Part shown: positions 8,088 to 16,196 of the stretch, one piece after another
How the letters are laid out: each line of letters begins with the position of its first letter
How positions within the stretch are numbered: the stretch's first letter is position 1
Origin: Dyella silvatica
GTDB taxonomy: Bacteria; Pseudomonadota; Gammaproteobacteria; Xanthomonadales; Rhodanobacteraceae
Assembly (NCBI RefSeq): GCF_026283955.1
Contig: NZ_JAPDPE010000055.1
Coordinates: 1 to 32,904 of the forward strand
DNA length: 32,904 nt
Reading direction: 5' to 3'
Made by a program: the position numbers and the translations under genes
Notes under the pieces: generated by a model
Told to the model about the DNA's origin: nothing
The model's database searches: none
Seen by the model: the letters and a program-made list of their open reading frames with translations, nothing else

Positions 8088-8354
8088 ATGAGCACACAGC
8101 AAGAAACTTTCGACATCATCGCCAAGCAGGCGAAGATCGATATCGCCACGATCAAGCCAGAGTCCACCTTGAAGGACCTGGGCGTGGCCTCGCTGGATGC
8201 GATCGAAGTGATCTTCGATCTCGAAGAGCATTTCGGCGTGAACCTGCCCAATGAAGACACGAACTTCGAAAGCGATACCGTCGGCCATCTGGTCGACGCC
8301 ATCGACCGTCAATTGGCGCTGAAATCGTCAACCCAGACTCCATCTGACGGCTGA
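8088..8354 (+). CDS. Acyl carrier protein, specialised (not the housekeeping AcpP)
   Basis: This 88-residue acidic protein has the four-helix ACP pattern. Ser35 in LGVASLDAIE is the phosphopantetheine attachment site (consensus DSLDxVE; here Ala replaces the usual Asp before Ser). The recognition helix continues as VIFDLEEHFGVNLPNE. The ATG at 8088 is chosen because AGGAA lies 7 bases upstream; the ORF extends further upstream but with non-ACP sequence. It is followed 4 bases later by a ketosynthase gene, so the two probably act as a dedicated acyl-chain module rather than in bulk fatty acid synthesis, where acpP normally sits with fabG and fabF. A phosphopantetheinyl transferase must come from elsewhere. 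Confidence 0.92.
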   Translation: MSTQQETFDIIAKQAKIDIATIKPESTLKDLGVASLDAIEVIFDLEEHFGVNLPNEDTNFESDTVGHLVDAIDRQLALKSSTQTPSDG

Positions 8355-8358
8355 TCCC

Positions 8359-9573
8359 ATGCGCCGTATCGTGATTACCGGTGCGGGCGCGATCTGCGCG
8401 CTCGGCCATGACGTGCCCACCATCTGGAAAGGCATGACCGAAGGCCGCACCGGCATCGGTCCCGTGCAGCGGATCGAACCGGGCCTGCTGCGCAATGGCG
8501 GCATTGCCGCCGAAGTGCGCGATTATGACCCTTCGTCGTATTTCGATTCCGCGCGGCTGCCACTGCTCGATCTTGTCAGTCAGTACGCGCTGGTGGCCGC
8601 GGGCGAAGCGATACGCCAATCCGGCATCGGTTTCGAAGGCGAGCGCGCGGCGCGTACCGCCATCGTGATCGGCACCGGGGCGGGTGGTGAAACGACTCGC
8701 GATGAGCAGTACGAAAGACTTTATCGTGAGGGCGCCAATCGTCTGCATCCCTTGGGCATCGTGCGTATGATGACCAATGCGCCCGCCAGTCACGTCAGCA
8801 TGATGCATGGCATCACCGGCCCGGCCTTTTCCGTTTCCAGCGCGTGCGCTTCGGCCAATCATGCCTTTGCACAAGCGGTGATGATGATCCGCTCGGGGCT
8901 GGTCGATACCGCCCTGGCAGGCGGCTCCGAAGCCTGTATTACCTTAGGCTCCATGCGTGCCTGGGAGGCCATGCGCGTACTGGCCCCCGATACCTGCCGC
9001 CCGTTCAGCAGCGGCCGTCGTGGCATTGTGCTTGGCGAAGGCGCGGGCATGTATGTGCTGGAGACACTGGAACTGGCGCAGCAGCGCGGCGCAACCATCC
9101 TGGCCGAAGTCGCCGGCTGTGGCATGAGTTCCGATGCCGGGGATATTGCCGCGCCATCTGAGCTGGGAGCCGCCGCTGCCATCAGCACCGCCCTGCGCGA
9201 TGCCGGCATGCTGCCCGCGGAGGTCGACTACATCAACGCCCATGGCACCGGCACCATGGCCAACGACAGTACCGAAACCCGCGCCATCCACCGCGGATTT
9301 GGCGAACATGCGCGCGCCTTGGCGATCTCCTCGACCAAGCCCATGCATGGTCATGCGCTGGGTGCGGCTGGCGCACTGGAGCTGGTGGCCGTGCTTGGTG
9401 CCTTGCGTGACGGCGTGGTACCGCCCACCCTGGGTTACCTGGGCCCCGACCCTGCCTGCGATCTCGACTATGTGCCCAATCAGGCACGCGTGATGCCGGT
9501 GCGTGCCGGGCTGAGCAACTCCTTTGCCTTTGGCGGGCTCAACGCCGTGGTGGCGCTGCGCCGCGCTCCCTGA
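8359..9573 (+). CDS. Beta-ketoacyl-ACP synthase, FabF (KAS II)-type
   Basis: This 404-residue thiolase-fold ketosynthase should condense an acyl thioester with malonyl-ACP. The triad is complete: Cys163 in SSACASANHA, His295 in AHGTGT, and His332 in KPMHGHALGAAGA (with Lys327). C-terminal SNSFAFGGLNAVV matches the KAS II family. Length and cysteine position match FabF (about 410 residues, Cys163). It starts 4 bases after the adjacent ACP gene and is probably translated with it. Because the essential fabF normally lies with acpP and fabG, this copy likely serves a secondary route, such as an acyl chain handed to the divergently encoded acyltransferase. No ketoreductase or dehydratase is present in the window, so those steps would be borrowed. 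Confidence 0.92.
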   Translation: MRRIVITGAGAICALGHDVPTIWKGMTEGRTGIGPVQRIEPGLLRNGGIAAEVRDYDPSSYFDSARLPLLDLVSQYALVAAGEAIRQSGIGFEGERAARTAIVIGTGAGGETTRDEQYERLYREGANRLHPLGIVRMMTNAPASHVSMMHGITGPAFSVSSACASANHAFAQAVMMIRSGLVDTALAGGSEACITLGSMRAWEAMRVLAPDTCRPFSSGRRGIVLGEGAGMYVLETLELAQQRGATILAEVAGCGMSSDAGDIAAPSELGAAAAISTALRDAGMLPAEVDYINAHGTGTMANDSTETRAIHRGFGEHARALAISSTKPMHGHALGAAGALELVAVLGALRDGVVPPTLGYLGPDPACDLDYVPNQARVMPVRAGLSNSFAFGGLNAVVALRRAP

Positions 9574-9593
9574 TCTCCCCATGGACCGCACGG

Positions 9594-9619
9594 GATAGCC
9601 CGCGTCAGCGCGGGCTATC
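9594..9619. terminator. Bidirectional hairpin between convergent genes
   Basis: A perfect 11-base-pair stem, GATAGCCCGCG against CGCGGGCTATC, closes a TCAG tetraloop. It lies 20 bases after the ketosynthase stop and just beyond the stop of the minus-strand small ORF. The position suits a shared terminator. There is no long T-run on either side. Confidence 0.7.
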
Positions 9620-9621
9620 GA

Positions 9622-9744
9622 TTAAACCGGCAAGGGCAGCATCTGCTCGCGGCTCGGTGGCGCGATAGCCAGGCCATCGCCTTGCGCCGGATCGATCCAG
9701 GTGACCGCCTCGATTTCTGCCCACGGCTGGAACGGGCCGTTCAT
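9622..9744 (-). CDS. Small ORF coupled to the Nudix gene, possible Nudix C-terminal remnant
   Basis: This 40-residue ORF begins at an ATG that overlaps the Nudix stop codon as ATGA, which suggests translational coupling. Its sequence includes PWAEIEAVTWIDPAQ and ends with REQMLPLPV. That pattern resembles the last part of Nudix hydrolases, where an EI-x-W-x-DP segment follows the catalytic domain, so it may be the tail of a second, deleted Nudix gene. It could equally be a small protein in its own right or a chance ORF. It ends just before the hairpin at 9594-9619. The resemblance is from memory of the family and is weak. Confidence 0.35.
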   Translation of the reverse strand: MNGPFQPWAEIEAVTWIDPAQGDGLAIAPPSREQMLPLPV

Positions 9745-10229
9745 AAACGGCTATAGGACCACGACTGCATGCGGCCATCCCGATAAGGCATGACGCCATG
9801 GAATGGACGTGGATCGGCATCGAACACCAAGGGCAGAAAGTGGCGGTCACCTTCCCACATCGGCAGCTCGGCAAGACGATCCAGTTCGACCCATTCCAGG
9901 GTTCCCTCGGCGTTCTCTTGTAGCGGCTCGCCGCGGAAGGCGTCGATGACGAAGATGAAACCCAACCAGTCCTCGCCTTGCTTGCCGAAGCCGGGCCAAT
10001 TGAGTGTGCCGCGCAAATGCATCGACAGGCACTCGATCCCGGCTTCTTCGAGAATCTCGCGGCGCATGCAGGCGGCAATATCTTCGCCGGGCTCCATCTT
10101 GCCGCCCAGGCCGTTGTACTTGCCCAGGTGCTGATCGTCCTGACGCGCATTGCGATGAATCATCAACACTCGGCGGCGGTCCGTGGAGAGCACATAGCCA
10201 AGCGTGGCAACAATAGGGGTGTAGGGCAT
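9741..10229 (-). CDS. Nudix hydrolase (MutT/8-oxo-dGTP diphosphatase-like)
   Basis: The 162-residue product carries an intact Nudix box, GKMEPGEDIAACMRREILEEAGI in pattern (G-x5-E-x7-RE-U-x-EE-x-G-U), around residues 43-65. Nudix enzymes hydrolyse nucleoside diphosphates linked to another group. The context GLGGKMEPGE and the C-terminal HGVMPYRDGRMQSW segment resemble 8-oxo-dGTP diphosphatases (MTH1/YtkD-like), but the substrate cannot be fixed from sequence. The ATG at 10229 (MPYTPIVATLGYVL) gives the normal family N-terminus; the ORF runs upstream to 10478 but that part overlaps the divergent lipoprotein gene. It is divergent from the phosphodiester glycosidase gene. Confidence 0.9.
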   Translation of the reverse strand: MPYTPIVATLGYVLSTDRRRVLMIHRNARQDDQHLGKYNGLGGKMEPGEDIAACMRREILEEAGIECLSMHLRGTLNWPGFGKQGEDWLGFIFVIDAFRGEPLQENAEGTLEWVELDRLAELPMWEGDRHFLPLVFDADPRPFHGVMPYRDGRMQSWSYSRL

Positions 10230-10320
10230 GAGGCTGACGTTATAGCTGCGGTGAACGGATAAAGCGTAGCCGATTCGCCCGGACTTGCGCCGATTGGGCC
10301 TTGGCAGCGACCATCGGCAG

Positions 10321-11127
10321 ATGTTTGTTGCAACACCCAGCCATTCGACCTGCCGCGCGCTGTCTTTATCGGCGATGTTCAGTGTGCTTGCCATTCTGGG
10401 AGGCTGTTCACAACAAGCCCAGGCGGTGGATAGCAACGAGGTCGTATTCGACAGCCAAAGTTTTCGCACGGTCAGCATCGCTCTCGATCGCCAGCCGCTC
10501 AGCCTGCACTGGAAGGATCCAGCGGACGGCCAGGCCTATGGCGATATCGACAGCTTGCGGCAATGGGGCGAGGCGCATGGTCAACGGCTGCTGTTTGCCA
10601 CCAATGCCGGCATCTACGACCGGCAATTCGCTCCACTGGGCTTATACGTCGAAAATGGTAAAACCCTGGTGCCGTTGAACATGGCACGGGGCAATCCCGC
10701 CTCGGGAAATTTTTCATTACTACCGAATGGCGTGTTTGCGGTATACCCCGATGGACATGCGGCGGTACGCACCAGCAACGATTTCAAAGCCGATGGCAAG
10801 CCCGTGCAATGGGCGAGCCAGTCAGGCCCGATGCTGCTGATCGATGGGCAGATCAACAACCAATTCGTCGACGACTCGGCCAGCCTGAAATGGCGCAGCG
10901 GGGTCTGTGCCAAAACACCTCATGAGGTGGTCTTTGCGGTCAGTGAGGCTCCAGTGAACTTTCATACCTTCGCACGACTGTTTCGCGATCAGATCGGCTG
11001 CCGTGACGCGCTCTATCTGGATGGCACCATCTCGCAGTTCTACATCGATGGCGAAGGCTACGCCGGTGCACCGACCTTCATGGTCAAGCCCTATGCCGGC
11101 ATCTTTGCAGTGTTTGCACAGCCATGA
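10321..11127 (+). CDS. Phosphodiester glycosidase family lipoprotein (NAGPA/DUF2233-like)
   Basis: The product has 268 residues from the ATG at 10321. A hydrophobic segment ends in a lipobox, LAILGGC, so it should be a lipoprotein; the ATG at 10375 would leave too little of the signal, and a TTG at 10285 is less likely. The body matches NAGPA-type phosphodiester glycosidases: ATNAGIYDRQFAPLGLYVENG, then SGPMLLIDGQIN and a C-terminal ALYLDGTISQFYI segment. Eukaryotic NAGPA removes GlcNAc from a phosphodiester-linked mannose; bacterial members probably act on envelope phosphodiester glycans, but targets are mostly unknown. The stop overlaps the start of the acylase gene as ATGA, so the two are coupled. 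Confidence 0.88.
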   Translation: MFVATPSHSTCRALSLSAMFSVLAILGGCSQQAQAVDSNEVVFDSQSFRTVSIALDRQPLSLHWKDPADGQAYGDIDSLRQWGEAHGQRLLFATNAGIYDRQFAPLGLYVENGKTLVPLNMARGNPASGNFSLLPNGVFAVYPDGHAAVRTSNDFKADGKPVQWASQSGPMLLIDGQINNQFVDDSASLKWRSGVCAKTPHEVVFAVSEAPVNFHTFARLFRDQIGCRDALYLDGTISQFYIDGEGYAGAPTFMVKPYAGIFAVFAQP

Positions 11128-13562
11128 ACACCTCACGCCGCCACTGGTTACGTGCGTCGATCAGGTTCGTGTTGTTCTCGCTACTGACTATCGTGCTTGG
11201 CGTAGTTGCCACCGCCTGGTTTCTGCTTGCAGGCAGCCGTGCCGAACTCAACGGAGAGCGCCGCCTGTCGGGCTTGCAGGACGGCGTCAGCATCGGCCGC
11301 GATGCACTGGGCACCGCGACATTGCAAGGCAAGAGTCGCGACGACATCAGCTTTGCGCTGGGTTATGTGCACGCGCAGGAGCGGTATTTCGCGATGGACT
11401 TGATGCGCCGGCTACCCGCGGGCGAACTGGCCGAACTGGTCGGCAAGGCAGCGGTGGATGTCGACCTCAACCACCGTCGGCATCGCCTGCGTGCTACCGC
11501 GGCCGCGGCTTACGCCAGTATGTCGGCCGAACAGAAATATCACCTAGACCGCTATCGCGATGGCGTGAATGCCGGCCTGGCCCATTTACGCGTACGCCCG
11601 TGGGAATACTTGCTGCTGGGTACGCGACCACAACCGTGGCGCTCCGAAGACAGCCTGTTAGTCGTCGCTGCGATGTACCTCGACCTCCAAGGCGATGGCC
11701 GCAACGAAACCGAGCTGCGCATGGCTCAGATGCGCGCCGCGCTGCCCGAGCCCCTGGTCGATTTTCTGCTCGCGCCAGACCCTGACTGGGAGGCGCCTCT
11801 CAAAGGCGAGCTGTCCCGGCAGCCGGTCATACCTGGTGCTGACGTATTCGACCTGCGGCACCAGCCACAGGCCCGAATCAACGATGTCGGCGCACTGGCC
11901 TCGGCATTGAGCCCGGCCGTGGATGACGCCAGACCCGGCAGCAATAGTTTTGCCGTCGCCGGCAACCTCACCGAAAGCGGTGTGGCGATGCTTGCCAACG
12001 ACATGCATCTAAGCCTGCGCGTGCCGAACATCTGGTTTCGCGCGCGCCTGCGCTATGCCGATCCGAGCGCCCCCAACGGACAACGCGACGTCAATGGCGT
12101 CACCCTGCCCGGCACACCGGCACTGGTGGCGGGCTCGAACGGACAAGTCGCCTGGGGTTTCACCAATAGCTATGGCGACTGGCAGGACTGGGTCCGCATA
12201 CAACGCGACCATGCCGACCCGAGCCGCTACAAAGTGCCCGAGGGCTGGGCATCGATCGAACTCCACGACGAACAGATCGGCATCAAGGGCGAGCCGGCCC
12301 ACCGCCTGAAGGTCGAAGACACCCGCTGGGGGCCCATCATGGCGACCGATACCGACGGCACGCCATTGGCGTTGTCCTGGATCGGCGACCTGCCACGCGC
12401 CTACGACCTCGACATGATGAAGCTGGAGCACGCCACCAATATCGATGCGGCGCTGGACCTGGCCTCCAGCATGGGCATGCCACCACAAAACCTGCTGGTC
12501 GCCGACAGCGCCGGGCATATCGGCTGGACCGTCACCGGCAACAGTTGGCCGTTACGCGCCGGCTTCGATCCGCAGCGCCCCGCCGACTGGTCGCAACCCG
12601 GCAGTGGCTGGATCGGCTGGGCCAAGCCGGCGCAATACCCGCGCATTGAAAACCCCGAGGATGGTCGACTATGGACCGCCAATAACCGCACCGTCGATGG
12701 TGCCGATCTGGCCCTGCTCGGCAGCGGCGGCTACGACCTTGGCGCCCGCGCGCAACAAATTCGCGACGACCTGCGCGCCGGCAATCGTTTCACGCCCGGA
12801 AGCTTGCTTGAGGTGCAGCTCGATCATCGCGCGCTATGGCTCAACCGCTGGCAGCGTTTACTGCAAGACACGCTGACCGGCAGTAACGACCCTGAGCTGC
12901 AGCAACTACGTCAACTGACCGCGTCATGGCATGGCCTGGCTGCGGTGGATAGCGTTGATTACCGGCTGGTGCGCGCCTTCCGTACGCAAGTGGTGGAGGC
13001 GGTACTGACCCCCTTTGTCGCGCAGATACAGGAAGCCGATGCCGATTTCCGCTGGCCCAAATCCAGCAACCCGGAAGCCGCCGTGTGGATGCTGCTGCGT
13101 GACCGCCCCGCGCATCTGCTGGATGCGCACTACGCCAACTGGGACGAGTTGCTGATCGCTGCCGCCCATGACGTCGTGAAGAAGCTGGCATCGCAGCCCG
13201 GCGGCCTCGCCGCGCGTACCTGGGGCGAGGTCAATCGCAGTGCGGTGAATCACCCGCTGGCGCGCGCCTTGCCCGGGCCGCTCGCCCGCATACTCAACAT
13301 GCCTGACGAACCGCTGCCCGGCGATCACAACATGCCGCGTGTGGCCGAGGCCGGCTTTGGCGCCTCCGAACGGTTAGTCGTCATGCCGGGTCGCGAGGCT
13401 CAAAGCATCTTGCACATGCCCGGCGGCCAAAGCGATCACCCGTTATCGCCGTTCTACGGCGCCGGTCATGAGGACTGGGTGCACGGCCTGCCGACACCGC
13501 TGCTACCCGGGCCGACGCAGTACACCTTGACGTTGCTGCCCACGCCTGAGGCGAACCGATAA
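11124..13562 (+). CDS. Penicillin acylase family protein (Ntn amidohydrolase)
   Basis: This 812-residue N-terminal-nucleophile hydrolase is made as a precursor. An uncleaved-type signal or anchor (about residues 11-36, after RRHWLRASIR) sends it to the periplasm. The alpha chain contains ALGYVHAQERYFAMDLMRR (78-96). Autocleavage is predicted at Gly272-Ser273 in ARPGSNSFAVAG, freeing Ser273 as the beta-chain nucleophile. The beta chain shows ANDMHLSLRVPNIWF, VAGSNGQVAWGFTNSYGD and the late NHPLARALP and GDHNMP segments. The family cleaves amide bonds of penicillins, acyl-homoserine lactones and related N-acyl compounds; which one applies here is not clear. It overlaps the upstream phosphodiester glycosidase gene by 4 bases. 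Confidence 0.92.
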   Translation: MNTSRRHWLRASIRFVLFSLLTIVLGVVATAWFLLAGSRAELNGERRLSGLQDGVSIGRDALGTATLQGKSRDDISFALGYVHAQERYFAMDLMRRLPAGELAELVGKAAVDVDLNHRRHRLRATAAAAYASMSAEQKYHLDRYRDGVNAGLAHLRVRPWEYLLLGTRPQPWRSEDSLLVVAAMYLDLQGDGRNETELRMAQMRAALPEPLVDFLLAPDPDWEAPLKGELSRQPVIPGADVFDLRHQPQARINDVGALASALSPAVDDARPGSNSFAVAGNLTESGVAMLANDMHLSLRVPNIWFRARLRYADPSAPNGQRDVNGVTLPGTPALVAGSNGQVAWGFTNSYGDWQDWVRIQRDHADPSRYKVPEGWASIELHDEQIGIKGEPAHRLKVEDTRWGPIMATDTDGTPLALSWIGDLPRAYDLDMMKLEHATNIDAALDLASSMGMPPQNLLVADSAGHIGWTVTGNSWPLRAGFDPQRPADWSQPGSGWIGWAKPAQYPRIENPEDGRLWTANNRTVDGADLALLGSGGYDLGARAQQIRDDLRAGNRFTPGSLLEVQLDHRALWLNRWQRLLQDTLTGSNDPELQQLRQLTASWHGLAAVDSVDYRLVRAFRTQVVEAVLTPFVAQIQEADADFRWPKSSNPEAAVWMLLRDRPAHLLDAHYANWDELLIAAAHDVVKKLASQPGGLAARTWGEVNRSAVNHPLARALPGPLARILNMPDEPLPGDHNMPRVAEAGFGASERLVVMPGREAQSILHMPGGQSDHPLSPFYGAGHEDWVHGLPTPLLPGPTQYTLTLLPTPEANR

Positions 13563-13777
13563 ATTCAACCTTGTCTTCATGCCGTCGTCACATGACATTG
13601 ACTTCACTAGTTACAAAGCCCATGCCATCACCCGAAACACGGCCGTCGATGTCCACCGATCGATAGCGACAGCAACGCAACAACCGCCGAATTGAATCTG
13701 CCCACGCTGAATCCGTCGATGCATTCGTTGATAGAAGCGACTCCATACGCCAGTCATTCTTCATGAGGACATGCCAC

Positions 13778-14266
13778 GTGAAAAGTCATGCATTAGCCAT
13801 GCAGCGATGGATTCAAATAGGCGCGCTGACCATTCTCGTCATTGTCGGCAGCGGTCAGGCATTCGCTCAGCAAACAACAGCCTCGCTGGATAGCGCAGTC
13901 GCCGTGGCGAGTCGCTGGGCCTTGCAGGCCGATGCCAATCAAGCCGATGCGATGTGGCAGGACAGCGCCGAGACCATGCGAAAAAGCGTCAAGAAGACCG
14001 AGTGGAGCCACTACCTTGGCACCCTGCGCAAGCAACTTGGCGTGCTGCAAAGCCGCGACTGGCTGCAACTTGCACGCGTAACCAATCCCAATAACCTGCC
14101 CGCCGGCGAATACGTCAATGTGATCTTCGCCACCAAGTACGCGAATGCCTCGACCTTCGAAACGATCTCGCTGGAACAGACTGCCAGTGGGTGGGCACCG
14201 ATGGGTTATGTCGTGCGCCAGATGCAGGCTCCCACGGCGGCAACGACACCGGCAGCGGCTAAATAA
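13778..14266 (+). CDS. DUF4019-like secreted protein
   Basis: The product has 162 residues from the GTG at 13778, which has GAGGA about 8 bases upstream; an in-frame ATG at 13763 would put the ribosome site inside the gene. A signal peptide is clear (RWIQIGALTILVIVGSGQAFA, in pattern) with cleavage after AFA. The mature part (ASRWALQADANQADAMW, then SVKKTEWSHYLGTLRKQLG, then NLPAGEYVNVIFATKY) matches the layout of DUF4019 proteins, small alpha+beta periplasmic domains of unknown role. It stands alone, with about 215 bases upstream, and converges on dapE. Confidence 0.78.
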   Translation: MKSHALAMQRWIQIGALTILVIVGSGQAFAQQTTASLDSAVAVASRWALQADANQADAMWQDSAETMRKSVKKTEWSHYLGTLRKQLGVLQSRDWLQLARVTNPNNLPAGEYVNVIFATKYANASTFETISLEQTASGWAPMGYVVRQMQAPTAATTPAAAK

Positions 14267-14271
14267 AGACC

Positions 14272-14307
14272 AAGACCAACATCGCAGCTTGACCGCCTGT
14301 TGGTCTT
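14272..14307. terminator. Hairpin between convergent DUF4019 gene and dapE
   Basis: A perfect 10-base-pair inverted repeat, AAGACCAACA against TGTTGGTCTT, encloses a 16-base loop. It lies 5 bases after the DUF4019-like stop and 18 bases past the dapE stop on the other strand. The stem ends supply short A/T runs on both strands, which suits a bidirectional terminator. Confidence 0.6.
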
Positions 14308-14325
14308 CTCCTCGCTATCGCGACA

Positions 14326-15468
14326 TCAGCCTACCGAAGTCACCAGCAAACGCTCGCATAGCGATTGATACAGCGATGGCAGCTTTTCCAGATCCGCGAC
14401 CGAGACGCACTCGTCGACTTTGTGAATCGTTGCATTGACCGGGCCCAGCTCGACCACCTCGGCACCAAGCGGCGCGATAAAACGGCCATCTGAGGTGCCA
14501 CCGCCGGTACTTTGCTCCGGATCGATGCCGCACAACTGACGACAGACCGCGACCACGGCTTCACGCACCACTCCGCCCGGCGGGGTACGAAACGGTGCCC
14601 CCGACAACTGCCAGTCCACCTGCCAGTCGAGCCCATGCCTGGTAAGTACGGCCTCGGTCCGCGCCTGCAAATCCTCTGCACGGCTGGCCGTGCCATAGCG
14701 GAAATTGAACAGCGCAGTCAGCGCACCGGGAATAACATTATTGGCACCGGTACCCGCATTGAGATTGGATATCTGAAAAGAGGTCGGCGGAAAATCGTCA
14801 TTACCTTGATCCCAGACCTCCGCCACCAGCTCAGCCAGTGCGGGAGCTACGGCATGAATGGGATTGCGTGCTTTTTCCGGATAAGCCACATGCCCCTGGA
14901 TACCGCGCACTGTCAACGTGCCTGAGAGCGATCCGCGCCGCCCCACCCGAATCAGGTCGCCCAGCTTTTCCTTGGCAGACGGCTCGCCCACCACGCACCA
15001 GTCGATGCGCTCGCCGGTCGCACGAAAATGCTCGGCCACTTTGCGTACGCCATCGATAGCGACACCTTCTTCATCGCTGGTCAACAGCAAACCCACTCGA
15101 CCCGCGTGATCGGGATGCGCCGCCACAAATTGCTCCAGCGCAATCACCATCGCCGCCACCGAGCCCTTCATGTCCGCCGCACCGCGGCCGTATAGCAGTC
15201 CATCGCGCACCACCGGATCGAACGGATCGCTATGCCATGCTTCCGCAGGGCCGGTCGGCACGACGTCGGTATGACCGAGGAACATCAACAGAGGGCCAGC
15301 CTTGCCATGAGTTGCCCACAAGTTATCGACTTCACCGTAGCGCAAGTGCTCGGTCGCAAAGCCAACGGCGCGCAGGCGATCGGCCAATAGCACCAGGCAG
15401 CCAGCATCTTCAGGCGTCACCGAGCGGCGGCGAATCAGATCGACAGTGAGATCAAATACGGCAGACAT
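14326..15468 (-). CDS. dapE: Succinyl-diaminopimelate desuccinylase
   Basis: DapE hydrolyses N-succinyl-LL-diaminopimelate to LL-diaminopimelate and succinate in the lysine/peptidoglycan precursor pathway. The 380-residue product has the M20 dizinc centre: His66 and Asp68 in GHTDVVP, Asp99 in RGAADMKG, the catalytic/bridging Glu133-Glu134 in TSDEEG, and His349 in [18 protein letters not shown] and [11 protein letters not shown] are further DapE signatures. The ATG at 15468 follows the small upstream ORF by 37 bases, and the order arsC-like, small ORF, dapE suggests one operon. The link of a YffB/ArsC-like gene to dapE is also known from E. coli. dapD lies 1.8 kb away on the same strand. Confidence 0.96.
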   Translation of the reverse strand: MSAVFDLTVDLIRRRSVTPEDAGCLVLLADRLRAVGFATEHLRYGEVDNLWATHGKAGPLLMFLGHTDVVPTGPAEAWHSDPFDPVVRDGLLYGRGAADMKGSVAAMVIALEQFVAAHPDHAGRVGLLLTSDEEGVAIDGVRKVAEHFRATGERIDWCVVGEPSAKEKLGDLIRVGRRGSLSGTLTVRGIQGHVAYPEKARNPIHAVAPALAELVAEVWDQGNDDFPPTSFQISNLNAGTGANNVIPGALTALFNFRYGTASRAEDLQARTEAVLTRHGLDWQVDWQLSGAPFRTPPGGVVREAVVAVCRQLCGIDPEQSTGGGTSDGRFIAPLGAEVVELGPVNATIHKVDECVSVADLEKLPSLYQSLCERLLVTSVG

Positions 15469-15505
15469 GAAACTTCCTTTGAAATCGATGAGCGCTGGCT
15501 AGGAC

Positions 15506-15745
15506 TCACCCAGCCAGTACGCGGACACGCGCACTAAGCTGGGGCGAAGGCACGGCGACGCCCGGTTGACGCCAATGCCCCTGGCAAAAGCTGGCATTCG
15601 CTTGCTCGCTGGCGGCGACATACAGATAAGCCCGGGCCAAGCGCAGACATTCGACAAGCCCGGCCAGGCGCGCATACCAGGCAGCATTATCACGCTCGAT
15701 ACGCAGATTGCTGCGATAACGCCGCGCGGTCCGCCAAGCATTCAT
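15506..15745 (-). CDS. Small unknown ORF between arsC-like gene and dapE
   Basis: The ORF encodes 79 residues (MNAWRTARRYRSNLRIERDN at the start), beginning 1 base after the ArsC-like stop codon and ending 37 bases before dapE. The first half is basic and helical with repeated Arg and aromatic residues (AAWYARLAGLVECLRLARAY). I do not recognise the family. The tight placement within an operon, amphipathic helical pattern and codon usage like the neighbours support a real gene. An overlapping ORF on the same strand (15499-15741) has no such character. It might be a small RNA-binding or membrane-associated protein, but nothing in the sequence decides this. Confidence 0.55.
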   Translation of the reverse strand: MNAWRTARRYRSNLRIERDNAAWYARLAGLVECLRLARAYLYVAASEQANASFCQGHWRQPGVAVPSPQLSARVRVLAG

Positions 15746-15746
15746 G

Positions 15747-16109
15747 TCATTTACCGAACAGCTTCTTGAAGCCATTATCGGTAAAGCCAACGCTGATATC
15801 GCCATTGGGCTGCACCACAACGGGGCGACGAACCAGCGCGGGATACTCCTTCAACAACAACGTCCACTCCGGATCGCTGCCAGGATTCTTTCGCTGCGGC
15901 AGCAAAGTGCGCCAGGTCGTACCGGATTTATTGACCAGCTTCTCCCAACCGCCCAATTGCTGAGCCCATGTTTTCAAGGTCGCCGCCGGCACCGGATTCG
16001 CACGGTAGTCGATAAATTCATGCTCGACCTCAAAGCGCTTGAGCCAGTTGCGTGCTTTCTTGCAGGTATCGCAATTGAGCAGGCCGTAGAGGGTGATGGC
16101 AGGGGTCAT
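15747..16109 (-). CDS. ArsC/Spx-family reductase-like protein (YffB type)
   Basis: This 120-residue thioredoxin-fold protein starts at the ATG at 16109, which has AAGGA about 7 bases upstream; the longer ORF to 16160 adds residues with no family match. NCDTCKKAR places Cys13 at the ArsC/Spx/YffB active-site position, and a second Cys16 makes a CxxC pair. ALVRRPVVV keeps the conserved Arg-Pro of the family. YffB-type proteins are thought to be glutathione-dependent thiol reductases and are generally not arsenate resistance genes. It is first in the likely operon with the small ORF and dapE, 87 bases downstream of the ceramidase-like gene. Confidence 0.88.
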   Translation of the reverse strand: MTPAITLYGLLNCDTCKKARNWLKRFEVEHEFIDYRANPVPAATLKTWAQQLGGWEKLVNKSGTTWRTLLPQRKNPGSDPEWTLLLKEYPALVRRPVVVQPNGDISVGFTDNGFKKLFGK

Positions 16110-16196
16110 CTTTGATCCTTTTAAATCGTCATTCGTAGCTGCCGAAAACTGCTCCGGCACATCGCTGATTCCATAGCGTATTGTCAGTAAACATTT

